Source: Leptospira noumeaensis
Lineage (GTDB): Bacteria > Spirochaetota > Leptospiria > Leptospirales > Leptospiraceae
Assembly (NCBI RefSeq): GCF_004770765.1
Contig: NZ_RQFK01000009.1
Location: forward strand, 62,001-126,000
DNA: 64,000 bases
Reading direction: 5' to 3'
The notes beneath the pieces were generated by a model that ran no database searches, was not told the origin of the DNA, and worked only from the letters and a program-made list of their open reading frames with translations. Each line of letters starts with the position of its first letter. Position 1 is the first letter of the stretch. The position numbers were made by a program, and so were the translations under genes. This document shows positions 17,124-25,559 of this stretch, piece by piece.

Positions 17124-18355
17124 TGAATCGTAAGAATTTAGCATTAGCAGGAGTGATCGGTGGAGTCATTGGACTCATTGTCTCTTTCCTATTAGCAATT
17201 GAATATTTTGGCTTAGGAACTGAAAACATTGCCAATTCCGCATGTTCTGCGCTAGGTGGCGGAGACTCTTGTTTAAAAGTAGCAGAGAGTTCTTATTCTG
17301 CGATCCCTGGAGTTCCTTTTTTAGGAAATGTTCCTATCGCCTTACTTGGTTTTGGTTTTTATGGATTATTAACCTATTCATTCTTTTTGATTACAAAAGC
17401 AAAATCAAACGAAGGAGTATCTAAATCCATTTCGGTTCTTTTTCCCATTCTTGTTCTAGGACTAATCATTGATCTAGTTCTTTTCGGAATATCTGTTGGG
17501 ATCATTGGAACCATTTGTAAACTTTGTTTTGCAACTTATATTGTGACCATTGCACTTCTTAGTATTTTATTTCTACTTTGGAAAACAGAAGGAAAACCAA
17601 CTCTGAATATCCCGGTGGCTCTTAAAGAAGGAGTCGCTACTTTTGGTCTTGTATATTTTTTCAGTTTTTCTTTTGGATTTGCCACAAGCAAAATGTGGGT
17701 AAACAATGCGAATTCTAGTAATCTGGCAACTTCTCGCGGAATGGATTCTGTTGAAGTTCAATCTAAAATAGCGGCCTATTTCCAAGAGCCAACACTTGGG
17801 ATCCAAGTAAACGGTTCTCCATTTATTGGTAAAAAAGATGCTCCAATCACTATTGTTAAATATGCAGATTACAACTGCGGCCATTGTTTACATACTAGCC
17901 ATATTTTACATACGGTTCTTTCTGAATACGATGGAATGGTTCGAGTGGTTTATAAAAACTTCCCTCTAGACGGAACTTGTAACCGTCTCATGCAACAACC
18001 AAGACCAGGGGCCACTTCTTGTGTGGCTGCCATTGCTGCCATTTGTGCGGACAAACAAGGAAAGTTTGAACCCATGTATCGTGGGCTTTATGATAATTTA
18101 GAAAAAGGTGTGGCACACTCTGGATCTAGTGTTGTGAATTTAGCCAATGCCATTGGTCTGAATGTAAACTCTTTAAAAGCTTGTATGGCATCTAAAGAAG
18201 CACAAAATCAATTGAATGCCGAAATTGATGAAGCAGAAAAATTAAACATCCAATCCACTCCTTCACTTTATATCAATGATAGAAAGATAGAAAGTGGAAC
18301 ACCAAATCCAATTTTTCTAAAAACACTCCTCGAACAAATCATCCAAAAGATGTAA
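17123..18355 (+). CDS. VKOR-DsbA fusion, disulfide bond formation enzyme
   Basis: 410 residues from ATG 17123, one base overlapping the hisA stop; AAGAGGA lies upstream. The N-terminal half (~1-185) is a VKOR domain with about five membrane helices, loop cysteines Cys41 and Cys50, and the redox pair Cys132-x2-Cys135 (TICKLC). The C-terminal half (~225-410) is a thioredoxin-fold DsbA-like domain with Cys252-x2-Cys255 (NCGHC) and a cis-Pro loop (QSTPSLY). The VKOR part would pass electrons to quinone and keep the DsbA part oxidised, introducing disulfides into exported proteins. This is a single-polypeptide alternative to DsbA/DsbB. Its place after hisA is probably for co-expression only. Confidence 0.93.
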   Translation: MNRKNLALAGVIGGVIGLIVSFLLAIEYFGLGTENIANSACSALGGGDSCLKVAESSYSAIPGVPFLGNVPIALLGFGFYGLLTYSFFLITKAKSNEGVSKSISVLFPILVLGLIIDLVLFGISVGIIGTICKLCFATYIVTIALLSILFLLWKTEGKPTLNIPVALKEGVATFGLVYFFSFSFGFATSKMWVNNANSSNLATSRGMDSVEVQSKIAAYFQEPTLGIQVNGSPFIGKKDAPITIVKYADYNCGHCLHTSHILHTVLSEYDGMVRVVYKNFPLDGTCNRLMQQPRPGATSCVAAIAAICADKQGKFEPMYRGLYDNLEKGVAHSGSSVVNLANAIGLNVNSLKACMASKEAQNQLNAEIDEAEKLNIQSTPSLYINDRKIESGTPNPIFLKTLLEQIIQKM

Positions 18356-18362
18356 TTTGATT

Positions 18363-18392
18363 TTTGGCACCTATTTTGAATTAGGTGCCAAA
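18363..18392 (+). terminator. 11-bp hairpin between convergent genes
   Basis: Perfect arms TTTGGCACCTA (18363-18373) and TAGGTGCCAAA (18382-18392). It overlaps the stop codon of the NeuB-like gene and ends the his/VKOR-DsbA transcript. No T-run follows, so termination may be inefficient or may serve mRNA protection. Confidence 0.5.
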
Positions 18393-19363
18393 CGAATGGG
18401 CCCTTCTTGCACACGAGAAGGATCACCCACTCGTTCTAACTCCCAAGAATCCAAAACATTTTTATCTTTTGTATGTAATGCCGGTCTTAAACTCAGAACG
18501 GAGTTTCCTTTTTTGTATAAAGACCTTCTTCCGTAAAACCAACCACCAGTTTCTTCTGGATGTGTTTTTTTTCCGTATTCCCCACCCATTTCAAAACTAA
18601 GTTTTAAGTCTTCAGAAAGTTTTGTAAACATTGTTGGATCCATAGAAATTCCATGGTCTGGTCCATCTAAATTTCGATCCAAGGTAAAATGTTTTTCGAA
18701 TACTACAGCACCAAGTCCACAAGCAAGCGATGAGGCCAAGGTTCCATCGGAATGATCGCTAAAACCGACAACATAATCTGTTGTATCCAAATAAAAAGGA
18801 ATGGATTGTAAATTTACTTTGTTTAAGGGAGTGGGGTACATCGAAACACAATGGAGAAGACATACTTCTACCCCAGTTTTTTTAAATAAAGAAATGGCCC
18901 TTGTCACTTCTTCTGGTAAAGCCGCTCCGGTAGACACAATCAGAGGTTTCCCTGAATGGATGGATTTATTTAGTAAAGGTAAGTTGACAATATCACCAGA
19001 GGCAATTTTTAAAACGGGAACATTGAGTTCACATAACAGATCTACTGCGGATTCACAAAGAGGTGTGGAGAAAAAATCGAGTCCCAAGTCATGAGCAGTT
19101 TTTTGAAATTCCTTGTGATGAGTTTCCGTTAATTCGTATTGTTTAAAAATATCATATAAAAATTTGACATCAGGATTTGCGTTGTCTATGAATTCATCTG
19201 TTCGATAGGTTTGGAATTTGACAGCGTGAGCTCCTGATTCTTTGGCTTTTGCAATGGTTCTTTTTCCAATTTCAAGATCCGCATTGTGATTCAGTCCAAT
19301 TTCTGCTACCAAATAAGGAGCAGACTTTCTTGTAAGAGTTTTTTTTCCAATATGAAAATCCAA
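18371..19363 (-). CDS. NeuB-family sialic-acid-type synthase
   Basis: 330 residues. NeuB TIM barrel: YLVAEIGLNHNADLEIGK, AVKFQTYRTDEF, FFSTPLCESAVDLL, LKIASGDIVNLPLL, IVSTGAA, LLHCVSMYPTP, GFSDHSDGT and FEKHFTLDRNLDGPDHG. These match enzymes that condense phosphoenolpyruvate with N-acetylmannosamine or related sugars to nonulosonic acids (sialic, legionaminic, pseudaminic). The C-terminal SAF (antifreeze-like) part after GRRSLYKKG is short and poorly conserved. No CMP-transferase, epimerase or aminotransferase genes lie nearby, so the sugar cannot be named. Gene stands alone, 30 bp after feoB's end in the same orientation. Confidence 0.88.
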   Translation of the reverse strand: MDFHIGKKTLTRKSAPYLVAEIGLNHNADLEIGKRTIAKAKESGAHAVKFQTYRTDEFIDNANPDVKFLYDIFKQYELTETHHKEFQKTAHDLGLDFFSTPLCESAVDLLCELNVPVLKIASGDIVNLPLLNKSIHSGKPLIVSTGAALPEEVTRAISLFKKTGVEVCLLHCVSMYPTPLNKVNLQSIPFYLDTTDYVVGFSDHSDGTLASSLACGLGAVVFEKHFTLDRNLDGPDHGISMDPTMFTKLSEDLKLSFEMGGEYGKKTHPEETGGWFYGRRSLYKKGNSVLSLRPALHTKDKNVLDSWELERVGDPSRVQEGPIRLAPNSK

Positions 19364-19393
19364 GGGTAACCTCTTGGATTCATTGTCGGCAGT

Positions 19394-21463
19394 TTAAGAA
19401 AATCCTAAAATCTTTCCCAATTGAAAAATGAGAAAGGAAGAAGCAATGGCAAGGACAGTCATATATAAAAACTGAACCGCCGGCCAAAAGATGGTTCCTG
19501 TTTCTTTTTTGGTTACGGCTAGTGTAGACATACATTGGCTGGCAAAAGCAAAAAATACAAGTAAAGATAGGCCAGAAAGTGGAGTCCAAACAAGTGATCC
19601 ATCAGCTCTTTTTTCCGTGCGTAGTGTAGACCGTAAATTTTCGCTTTCTTCATTTTCTTCTGAGCCATATAGCACGGCTAAGGTGGAAACCATCACTTCT
19701 CGGGCAGCAAAAGATGTTAAGATTGAAATTCCAATTTTCCAATCAAAACCAAGAGGTTCGATGGCAGGTTCCATAACCTTACCAATGGTTCCTATATAAG
19801 ATGTTTCAATGGGGCTTGTTTCCCACTGGTTGTTTTTATATTCAGCAGGGAAATGGCTGAGAAACCAAAGCAGAACCGAAATGTACAAAATGATTTGGCC
19901 TGCGGTGGATAAAAACGATTTTACCTTTCCATACACTGTATGGAATAAACTTTTTAAAGAGGGAAGATTGTATCTGGGGAGTTCCATCACAAAGTAGGAA
20001 GAATCTTCTTTGAATACAGTTTTCCGAAATAAATAAGCAAAGCCAAAACTAACAATCATTCCAAGAAAAAACATAGAAAACAGAACAAAACCTTGGATAT
20101 TAAAAATTCCAAATACGGGAGGAAAACTAAAAACAGTTCCCACTATCAAAATGTAAACAGGATACCTTGCCGAACACATCACAAGCGGTGAAACCATAAT
20201 CGTTGTAAAACGATCCGATTTATTTTCGATGGTTCTTGTCCCAAGGATTGCAGGAACTGCACAGGCAGCCGAAGAAAGGAGAGGGATAAAAGATTTGCCT
20301 GAGAGTCCAAATTTCCCCATCACTCGGTCCATCAAAAAACTAGCACGTGCTAAATATCCGGATTCTTCCAAAATTCCTATGAATAAAAATAAAAGTGCAA
20401 TTTGTGGGACAAACACAACCACACTTCCCACGCCACCAATGATCCCTTCTATCAAAAGAGACCGGAGGAGGCCTTCACTAACAAAAGATTCTGTAAAGGA
20501 TTGGATTTGTCCTATTCCTAGTTCAATTAAGTCCATTGGGAGTTCGGCAAAACTAAATAAACTTTGGAATAAAAGTCCCATCAAAAGAAAAAAACAAATA
20601 AACCCAAGGATTGGATGTAATAAAACCTTATCCAATTTTTCATCTAGGCTACCGGGAATGGATTTAGGATAAGTAACTGCTTCGGCCAAAACTTTTTTGA
20701 TAAAAATGGAACGGTGGATCATTTCTTCTTGGTAATAGAAGAAAAAACCTTTTCCAATAACTTGTGATCGTAACCAGTTTTTTGTTTCCTCAGGAAACTT
20801 TAGGTAATAACGTTCTTCACTGAAATGTGGATCTTCGTTTAGATATTTGAGAGATTGTGATAAAAAGAATTCGGCTTCGTTAGAATCGATTCCCAATTTT
20901 TGTTTTGCCGACTTTAAAAATGATTCTTCTTTTGTTCCCCAAGTCCAGAGGCGGGTGCAGTTTTGAAACTGGTTTGGATTTGTGATGGATTCTTTTAAAG
21001 TTTCAACTCCTTCTCCTGATTTTGCATTCACTAGTAAAAATTGGAGTCCAATTTGTTTTTTTAGTTTTTCCAAATCCAATTGGATTCTTTTTTTTTCGAG
21101 GACATCTTTCATGGTAAGCACCACAAGAGTGGGAATTCCCATATCAATGATTTGTAATAAAAACTGAAGTCCTCTTTCTAAGTTTAATGCATCCAAAACA
21201 TAAATAACTTGTTCATCCGGTTTTCTTGAAAGTAATACTTCATAAGCAATTTTTTTGTCTTCGGCAACTCCACCAAGACCGTATGTTCCTGGTAAGTCGG
21301 TAATGGTATAGTCTAAACCATTAGTTCTAAAGATACCTTCTCTTTTTTCTACGGTAACTCCGCTAAAATTTCCAGTTTTTTGTTTGAGGCCGGTGAGTTG
21401 GTTGAAGAGAGTTGATTTCCCGCAATTGGGATTTCCTACTAAATAAATTCTTTTTTCGGTCAT
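19394..21463 (-). CDS. feoB: ferrous iron transporter FeoB
   Basis: 689 residues. N-terminal G domain: G1 GNPNCGKST (~10-18), G3 DLPGTYGL, G4-like TMKD. A helical GDI-like spacer (~170-270) follows, then the membrane part with two Gate motifs around conserved Cys (SSAACAVPAILGTR and the ASQCMSTLAV region). Imports Fe(II) across the inner membrane. The start overlaps the feoA stop by 4 bp. Sizes agree with the family, with the C-terminus on the short side. No feoC seen. With feoA and ubiB it forms a minus-strand operon. No Fur-type box was identified upstream of ubiB. Confidence 0.95.
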   Translation of the reverse strand: MTEKRIYLVGNPNCGKSTLFNQLTGLKQKTGNFSGVTVEKREGIFRTNGLDYTITDLPGTYGLGGVAEDKKIAYEVLLSRKPDEQVIYVLDALNLERGLQFLLQIIDMGIPTLVVLTMKDVLEKKRIQLDLEKLKKQIGLQFLLVNAKSGEGVETLKESITNPNQFQNCTRLWTWGTKEESFLKSAKQKLGIDSNEAEFFLSQSLKYLNEDPHFSEERYYLKFPEETKNWLRSQVIGKGFFFYYQEEMIHRSIFIKKVLAEAVTYPKSIPGSLDEKLDKVLLHPILGFICFFLLMGLLFQSLFSFAELPMDLIELGIGQIQSFTESFVSEGLLRSLLIEGIIGGVGSVVVFVPQIALLFLFIGILEESGYLARASFLMDRVMGKFGLSGKSFIPLLSSAACAVPAILGTRTIENKSDRFTTIMVSPLVMCSARYPVYILIVGTVFSFPPVFGIFNIQGFVLFSMFFLGMIVSFGFAYLFRKTVFKEDSSYFVMELPRYNLPSLKSLFHTVYGKVKSFLSTAGQIILYISVLLWFLSHFPAEYKNNQWETSPIETSYIGTIGKVMEPAIEPLGFDWKIGISILTSFAAREVMVSTLAVLYGSEENEESENLRSTLRTEKRADGSLVWTPLSGLSLLVFFAFASQCMSTLAVTKKETGTIFWPAVQFLYMTVLAIASSFLIFQLGKILGFS

Positions 21464-21699
21464 ATTGATTTGATTTTGATTTGAATCGATTCTCCATCAC
21501 CTATCCGTAGTGCAATGGTGGTTCCACTTAAAACACAAACCATCTTTCCTAGAAGTGGTGATTTGTTTTTTAGAGTGATTTCGGCCCCGGGAAAAAACCC
21601 AAGTTCCAGAAGTTCGGTTAACATGGGTTTTGAGAGTTTTTTTGAATCTAATGATACAATTTCAGCGATTTGGCCAATTTTTAAATCTTGTATGGTCAT
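21460..21699 (-). CDS. feoA: FeoA, small SH3-like partner of FeoB
   Basis: 79 residues from ATG 21699, 4 nt after the ubiB stop. An in-frame TTG at 21717 would overlap ubiB and adds nothing FeoA-like. Typical FeoA pattern: polar start, MLTELLELGFFPGAEITLKNKSPL, and C-terminal IALRIGDGESIQIKI. FeoA binds FeoB in the cytoplasm and is needed for iron uptake. The stop overlaps the feoB start (ATGA), so translation is coupled. Confidence 0.92.
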   Translation of the reverse strand: MTIQDLKIGQIAEIVSLDSKKLSKPMLTELLELGFFPGAEITLKNKSPLLGKMVCVLSGTTIALRIGDGESIQIKIKSI

Positions 21700-21703
21700 T
21701 GGT

Positions 21704-23002
21704 TTATGAGATGGCAAACTTCTGTGAATCGCGGAATAAGTTGATTTCTGGAGCCATTGACTTTACATACCTATCGAAGTATAACATCTGTTTCATGAGA
21801 AGCGCAAATTCTCTCGGAATTTTGAGTCCATTTTTTTCCGCAATTTCCTTCATGTCGTACATGATTCGATTTACCCTAGATTCGTCAAACATCTCATTGT
21901 CAGTCAAATGGACATAGACTGATTCTAATTCATTGAAAACAGAATCTAGTTCTTTTGCTAAAACGGCAGGGTTCACTCCATTATCAGTGGAATCCATTTC
22001 CACTAGGCCTTGGGCAACTAACGTCGGTTCACCAATTCCAATTCCTTGGGTGAATAACATAAGACCTTTCCAAATGCGAGGAGAAATTCTTCCCACAATT
22101 CCAAAATCGATAAAACCAATGGTTCCATCTTTTAGAATCATTAGATTTCCTGCATGAACATCGGCATGAAAAAATCCTTGGTTGGATAAAGAGGAAAACC
22201 AAATTTCTAAGGCATCACTTAAGACCTTTCTCGGGTTGTTTGTGAATTTACGAAGTCCGGCTTCATCAGTGATGGGGACTCCATAAAATCTTTCCATAGT
22301 TAAAACTTTTTTGGATGATAAGGTATGATAAACTCTTGGAACTCGTGCTCTGGATTCTTTGACACGCAAAAGGTATTCTTCAAACTCTTCGATGTTTTTT
22401 GCTTCTTGTATAAAATCAATTTCTTGTAAGATAGAAATTTGAAATTCTTCAAACATAGCTGTGAGGCCTGATTTTTTAAATTCAGGAGCAATGACGGCTA
22501 ATATTTTAGTTAGAATTCCTAAAATCTGCATATCGGTTTTTAAAGTTAGGTGGACATCTGGTCTTTGGACTTTGACCACAACATCGAGTCCTTCTTTTGT
22601 GACCGCCGCGTGGACTTGAGCGATAGATGCAGAGGCAAGGGGAGTTTCATCAAAACTATGAAATAATGTTTCTAGTTTCCCACCCAATTCTCGTTCGACG
22701 GAGGAACGAATGTCACGATAAGCGACAGGCCGCACAGAGTCTAAACAGGCTTGCATTTCTTCGACATACTCTTTGGGAAAGATAGAAGGGGCACTGGCTA
22801 TGAATTGTCCCAGTTTGATATACGTCGCACCCAGGTTCGAAAATGCATCTCTTAAGGTGATGGCAATATCTCTATGGTTTGGTTCTCCCTTCGCCAGTTG
22901 GGCGAGAATCCCGATTGCCTTGGAAGTGAAGACAAAACTGGAATGGGCGACTCGAAGGCTTGATTGCCAACCGAAAGAAATGATTTCAGAAAGAGAATCC
23001 AT
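21704..23002 (-). CDS. ubiB: UbiB/ABC1-family atypical kinase
   Basis: 432 residues. ABC1/UbiB motifs: KxGQ-type KLGQFIASAPSIFP, VVVKVQRPDV (Ala-to-other Gly-loop variant typical of UbiB plus the lysine), FADVHAGNLM-like HADVHAGNLM, and IDFGIVGRI (the DFG-like metal site). Family members are ATPases needed for ubiquinone or other isoprenoid-lipid metabolism. Leptospira uses menaquinone as far as I recall, so the name ubiB denotes the family, not the pathway. First gene of an operon with feoA-feoB. AGGG lies just upstream of the ATG. It diverges from the gene at 23118. Confidence 0.88.
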   Translation of the reverse strand: MDSLSEIISFGWQSSLRVAHSSFVFTSKAIGILAQLAKGEPNHRDIAITLRDAFSNLGATYIKLGQFIASAPSIFPKEYVEEMQACLDSVRPVAYRDIRSSVERELGGKLETLFHSFDETPLASASIAQVHAAVTKEGLDVVVKVQRPDVHLTLKTDMQILGILTKILAVIAPEFKKSGLTAMFEEFQISILQEIDFIQEAKNIEEFEEYLLRVKESRARVPRVYHTLSSKKVLTMERFYGVPITDEAGLRKFTNNPRKVLSDALEIWFSSLSNQGFFHADVHAGNLMILKDGTIGFIDFGIVGRISPRIWKGLMLFTQGIGIGEPTLVAQGLVEMDSTDNGVNPAVLAKELDSVFNELESVYVHLTDNEMFDESRVNRIMYDMKEIAEKNGLKIPREFALLMKQMLYFDRYVKSMAPEINLFRDSQKFAIS

Positions 23003-23117
23003 ACGCCCTAATTTGAGACCTAAATCGGGATTGGAAACGAGAAAATCCCCTTCGCTTCTGCAATTGAAATAGAGTTGCAGGAATAGGTCTCAAACAAAAA
23101 CTTATCAAATCACACCC

Positions 23118-25118
23118 ATGAGCCAAGAAACTGTCCTGTACCAAGAGTTAGAAAAACTCGATCTGAACGAGATCAAAAAAATCGCCAGCCTTTGGAACAT
23201 CCAAAAGATCCCGGGAAAGGACAAAAAATCGACAATTTTGGGCCTCATGGAGATTTTCCAGAACGAATTCTACCTAAAAGGGGTTCTGGAGAAGTTCACA
23301 CCCCTGCAAGTCAACATTCTGACCTCCATATTAAAGAACAAAGGGGTCATGACTCTTGGCGAAATTTCAAGAAAGGTCAACATTCCACCCATCAACGTGG
23401 AAATGGAACTGAACGTTCTTAGAAAGTATTATCTTTTATACCAAAGAAAAAACCGCGAACGCCTTACAAACAATTTAGATAAATACCATACTTACGATGA
23501 ATACCTAAGACTCATCAAAGTAGAAACAAATCCTAAAGGTGAAAAGTTTAAATTCTCTACAGAGAAGGCCTTACATAAAGCCACTCTTGCTGAACTTCCT
23601 GAAGAATGGAAAGAAGCAGTTGGTGTCAAAAAAGGCGAACAGATTGAAACATTCTTAAAGAATGCTTTGGATACAGAGTTCCTTCAAAAGCTAATCGACG
23701 GACTTTCTGATTTTGATAAAGATGTTCTACACCAAATTTATATTCACGGTGGTGTGATTGAAGCAGAAACCATTCGTAATTACATCACGGTCAATCGTGG
23801 TCGGTTTGAACAAACCATACCTCACCTAACATCACTTTATTTAGTTCGTGATTTATATTACGTAGAAGACAAATTCATTCGGGTGATTGTGATTCCAAAA
23901 GAAATTTTGGATCATTTGCAGTTTTCTCCTATTTTACCTCCTGTAAAAAAAGGAACTCGCGTTCGCCAGGAAAAAATTTCAGCCAATGGACTCGATTTTT
24001 TCTTAAACGTAAAAAAACTCATTTCTTATATTTCACGTAAAGGTTTGAACCTTGCAAAATCAGGAAAAATCAAACAAGCAGACCATAAAAGGACTGAAAC
24101 AGAACTTTTATCTCCTGACATTGAAATTTTCCCTGAAAAAAGCCAGGTTTATCAAATTGAACTCATCCTTCCTATCTTAAAACTTTTAGGATATGTGGAT
24201 ATCAAAGGTGAAAATGTAATTCTTGTTCAAGAAACAGACGAGTTTCTAAAAAAAGATATTTTTGAAATCATGAAACTTGTGATTCACGAAGTGAATGAAG
24301 CAAGAACTCGACGTTTGAATCCTGCGGAAGTATTTACTGCCACCGAAGTTCCGTTCTACGAAAAAGGAATTTTGGACAAAACGGTAAAACTCATTATGGC
24401 GCATGGAAAGATCAACACATCTGTTATCTTTTCACATATCATTCGTGACCATTTGGTTTTTTCACCAACCTTCCAAATCAAAACTTATGAAGAAGATTTG
24501 GCTGATTTAAGAAAAGAAATCATTTCTGCCATTTTTTACTTACAACTTTTTGGTCTCATCGAAGTAGAATACCCACAACGAAATCTAAGCCTTTCGGAAC
24601 TTGGAGCTCATTACTTCAACCATGAAGCCTTAGTCACTGTAACAGAAAAAGGTGGAATCACCATCAACCCAGACTTCTCGATCATTGCTTTCCCTGATCG
24701 AGTGTCTCTCAATGGAATCCATTTGTTAAAAGCTTTCTGTGAATTGAAAGATTATGACCGTGTTTATACTTTTTTACTCACCAAAGATAGTTTCCAATTG
24801 GGAATTTTACTTGGTTACGACAAAGAAACCTTTGTTCAGTTCTTAAGAGAATCTTCTAAGGCTGATCTTGCTCAAAACTTACTCTTCTTACTTGATGATT
24901 GGGGTAACAATCTACCAATCGTAACCATCACTGAGGATTCAGTTCTTCTCAGAACCAAAGACTCGCAAGTGATGGAACTTCTCCTTGGTCAGATCAAGGG
25001 TAAAAAGTTTGTTTTGGAAGAAGTGAGCCCTACCGGGATCATCATTGAGAAGTCGAAGGTGATGGAAGTGATCACGATTGCAGAGAAACTGAATATGATC
25101 ATACGCCTGAACCGTTAG
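23118..25118 (+). CDS. orphan XPB/Ssl2-type helicase-associated domain protein
   Basis: 666 residues, soluble. The N-terminal ~40 residues ([15 protein letters not shown], then [13 protein letters not shown]) look like a SAP/Rho-N-type nucleic-acid-binding helix-extended-helix. Residues ~60-115 and ~195-260 resemble winged helices. The C-terminal ~150 residues ([18 protein letters not shown], then [23 protein letters not shown] and [17 protein letters not shown]) resemble the helicase_C_3 module found beside XPB-like helicases. No Walker A/B or helicase motor is present. A DNA-binding or repair adaptor is possible. Monocistronic, with a terminator after it and ubiB divergent upstream. Confidence 0.7.
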   Translation: MSQETVLYQELEKLDLNEIKKIASLWNIQKIPGKDKKSTILGLMEIFQNEFYLKGVLEKFTPLQVNILTSILKNKGVMTLGEISRKVNIPPINVEMELNVLRKYYLLYQRKNRERLTNNLDKYHTYDEYLRLIKVETNPKGEKFKFSTEKALHKATLAELPEEWKEAVGVKKGEQIETFLKNALDTEFLQKLIDGLSDFDKDVLHQIYIHGGVIEAETIRNYITVNRGRFEQTIPHLTSLYLVRDLYYVEDKFIRVIVIPKEILDHLQFSPILPPVKKGTRVRQEKISANGLDFFLNVKKLISYISRKGLNLAKSGKIKQADHKRTETELLSPDIEIFPEKSQVYQIELILPILKLLGYVDIKGENVILVQETDEFLKKDIFEIMKLVIHEVNEARTRRLNPAEVFTATEVPFYEKGILDKTVKLIMAHGKINTSVIFSHIIRDHLVFSPTFQIKTYEEDLADLRKEIISAIFYLQLFGLIEVEYPQRNLSLSELGAHYFNHEALVTVTEKGGITINPDFSIIAFPDRVSLNGIHLLKAFCELKDYDRVYTFLLTKDSFQLGILLGYDKETFVQFLRESSKADLAQNLLFLLDDWGNNLPIVTITEDSVLLRTKDSQVMELLLGQIKGKKFVLEEVSPTGIIIEKSKVMEVITIAEKLNMIIRLNR

Positions 25119-25140
25119 TTTCTAAAAACACCTCTAAAAT

Positions 25141-25172
25141 AAAAAAGACCAACGATTGTTGGTCTTTTTTTT
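25141..25172. terminator. bidirectional Rho-independent terminator
   Basis: Stem GACCAAC/GTTGGTC with loop GATT, flanked by an A-run on the left and eight T on the right. It serves the plus gene ending at 25118 and the convergent minus gene ending at 25218. Confidence 0.9.
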
Positions 25173-25217
25173 GCCCAGACGACCTAACCAAACATTAGAT
25201 TAGGCCAAGTTTTTAGA

Positions 25218-25514
25218 TTATTTCTTTTCGCCGGCAGTTAGTTCTGGATCTGTGATTTTGATTTTGTTTTTAAAATCCCATTTGCGAAACGGAGAGACAG
25301 CATCCAAACGTTCTTGGGTCACAAAGAACAATCTTTCGCCGTATTTGACAAGCCCACCCTTATAATAAGCGTATTTCGTTTTGTGGTCAACTGTTCCCAC
25401 TTCTACGACCTTATTCCAATCTTCGCAGGTTTTTAAAGAAGGTACCTTTCTGAGATACAATTCCTTAATAGAGTTTTCTTTCACCGCATCGCGAAGTATT
25501 TTTTCCCATTCCAT
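25218..25514 (-). CDS. small hypothetical protein
   Basis: 98 residues, basic and soluble, with a beta-rich centre (EVGTVDHKTKYAYYKGGL, then ERLFFVTQERLDAV). No motif recognised. It follows lnt in reverse orientation order: on the minus strand it lies 45 bp downstream of... no: it is transcribed leftward from 25514 and lies after the lnt stop at 25560, so it is the last gene of the lipase-foldase-lnt group. It is closed by the bidirectional terminator at 25141. Clean ATG and conserved-looking composition support a real gene; function unknown. Confidence 0.65.
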   Translation of the reverse strand: MEWEKILRDAVKENSIKELYLRKVPSLKTCEDWNKVVEVGTVDHKTKYAYYKGGLVKYGERLFFVTQERLDAVSPFRKWDFKNKIKITDPELTAGEKK

Positions 25515-25559
25515 ATTCGAATAGCCTTTCTGCCCTTACCTAAATTTCAATTTCATTTT

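Noticed and set aside
20229..20672. 147-residue plus-strand frame inside feoB
   Set aside because: Antisense shadow of membrane-helix codons of feoB.
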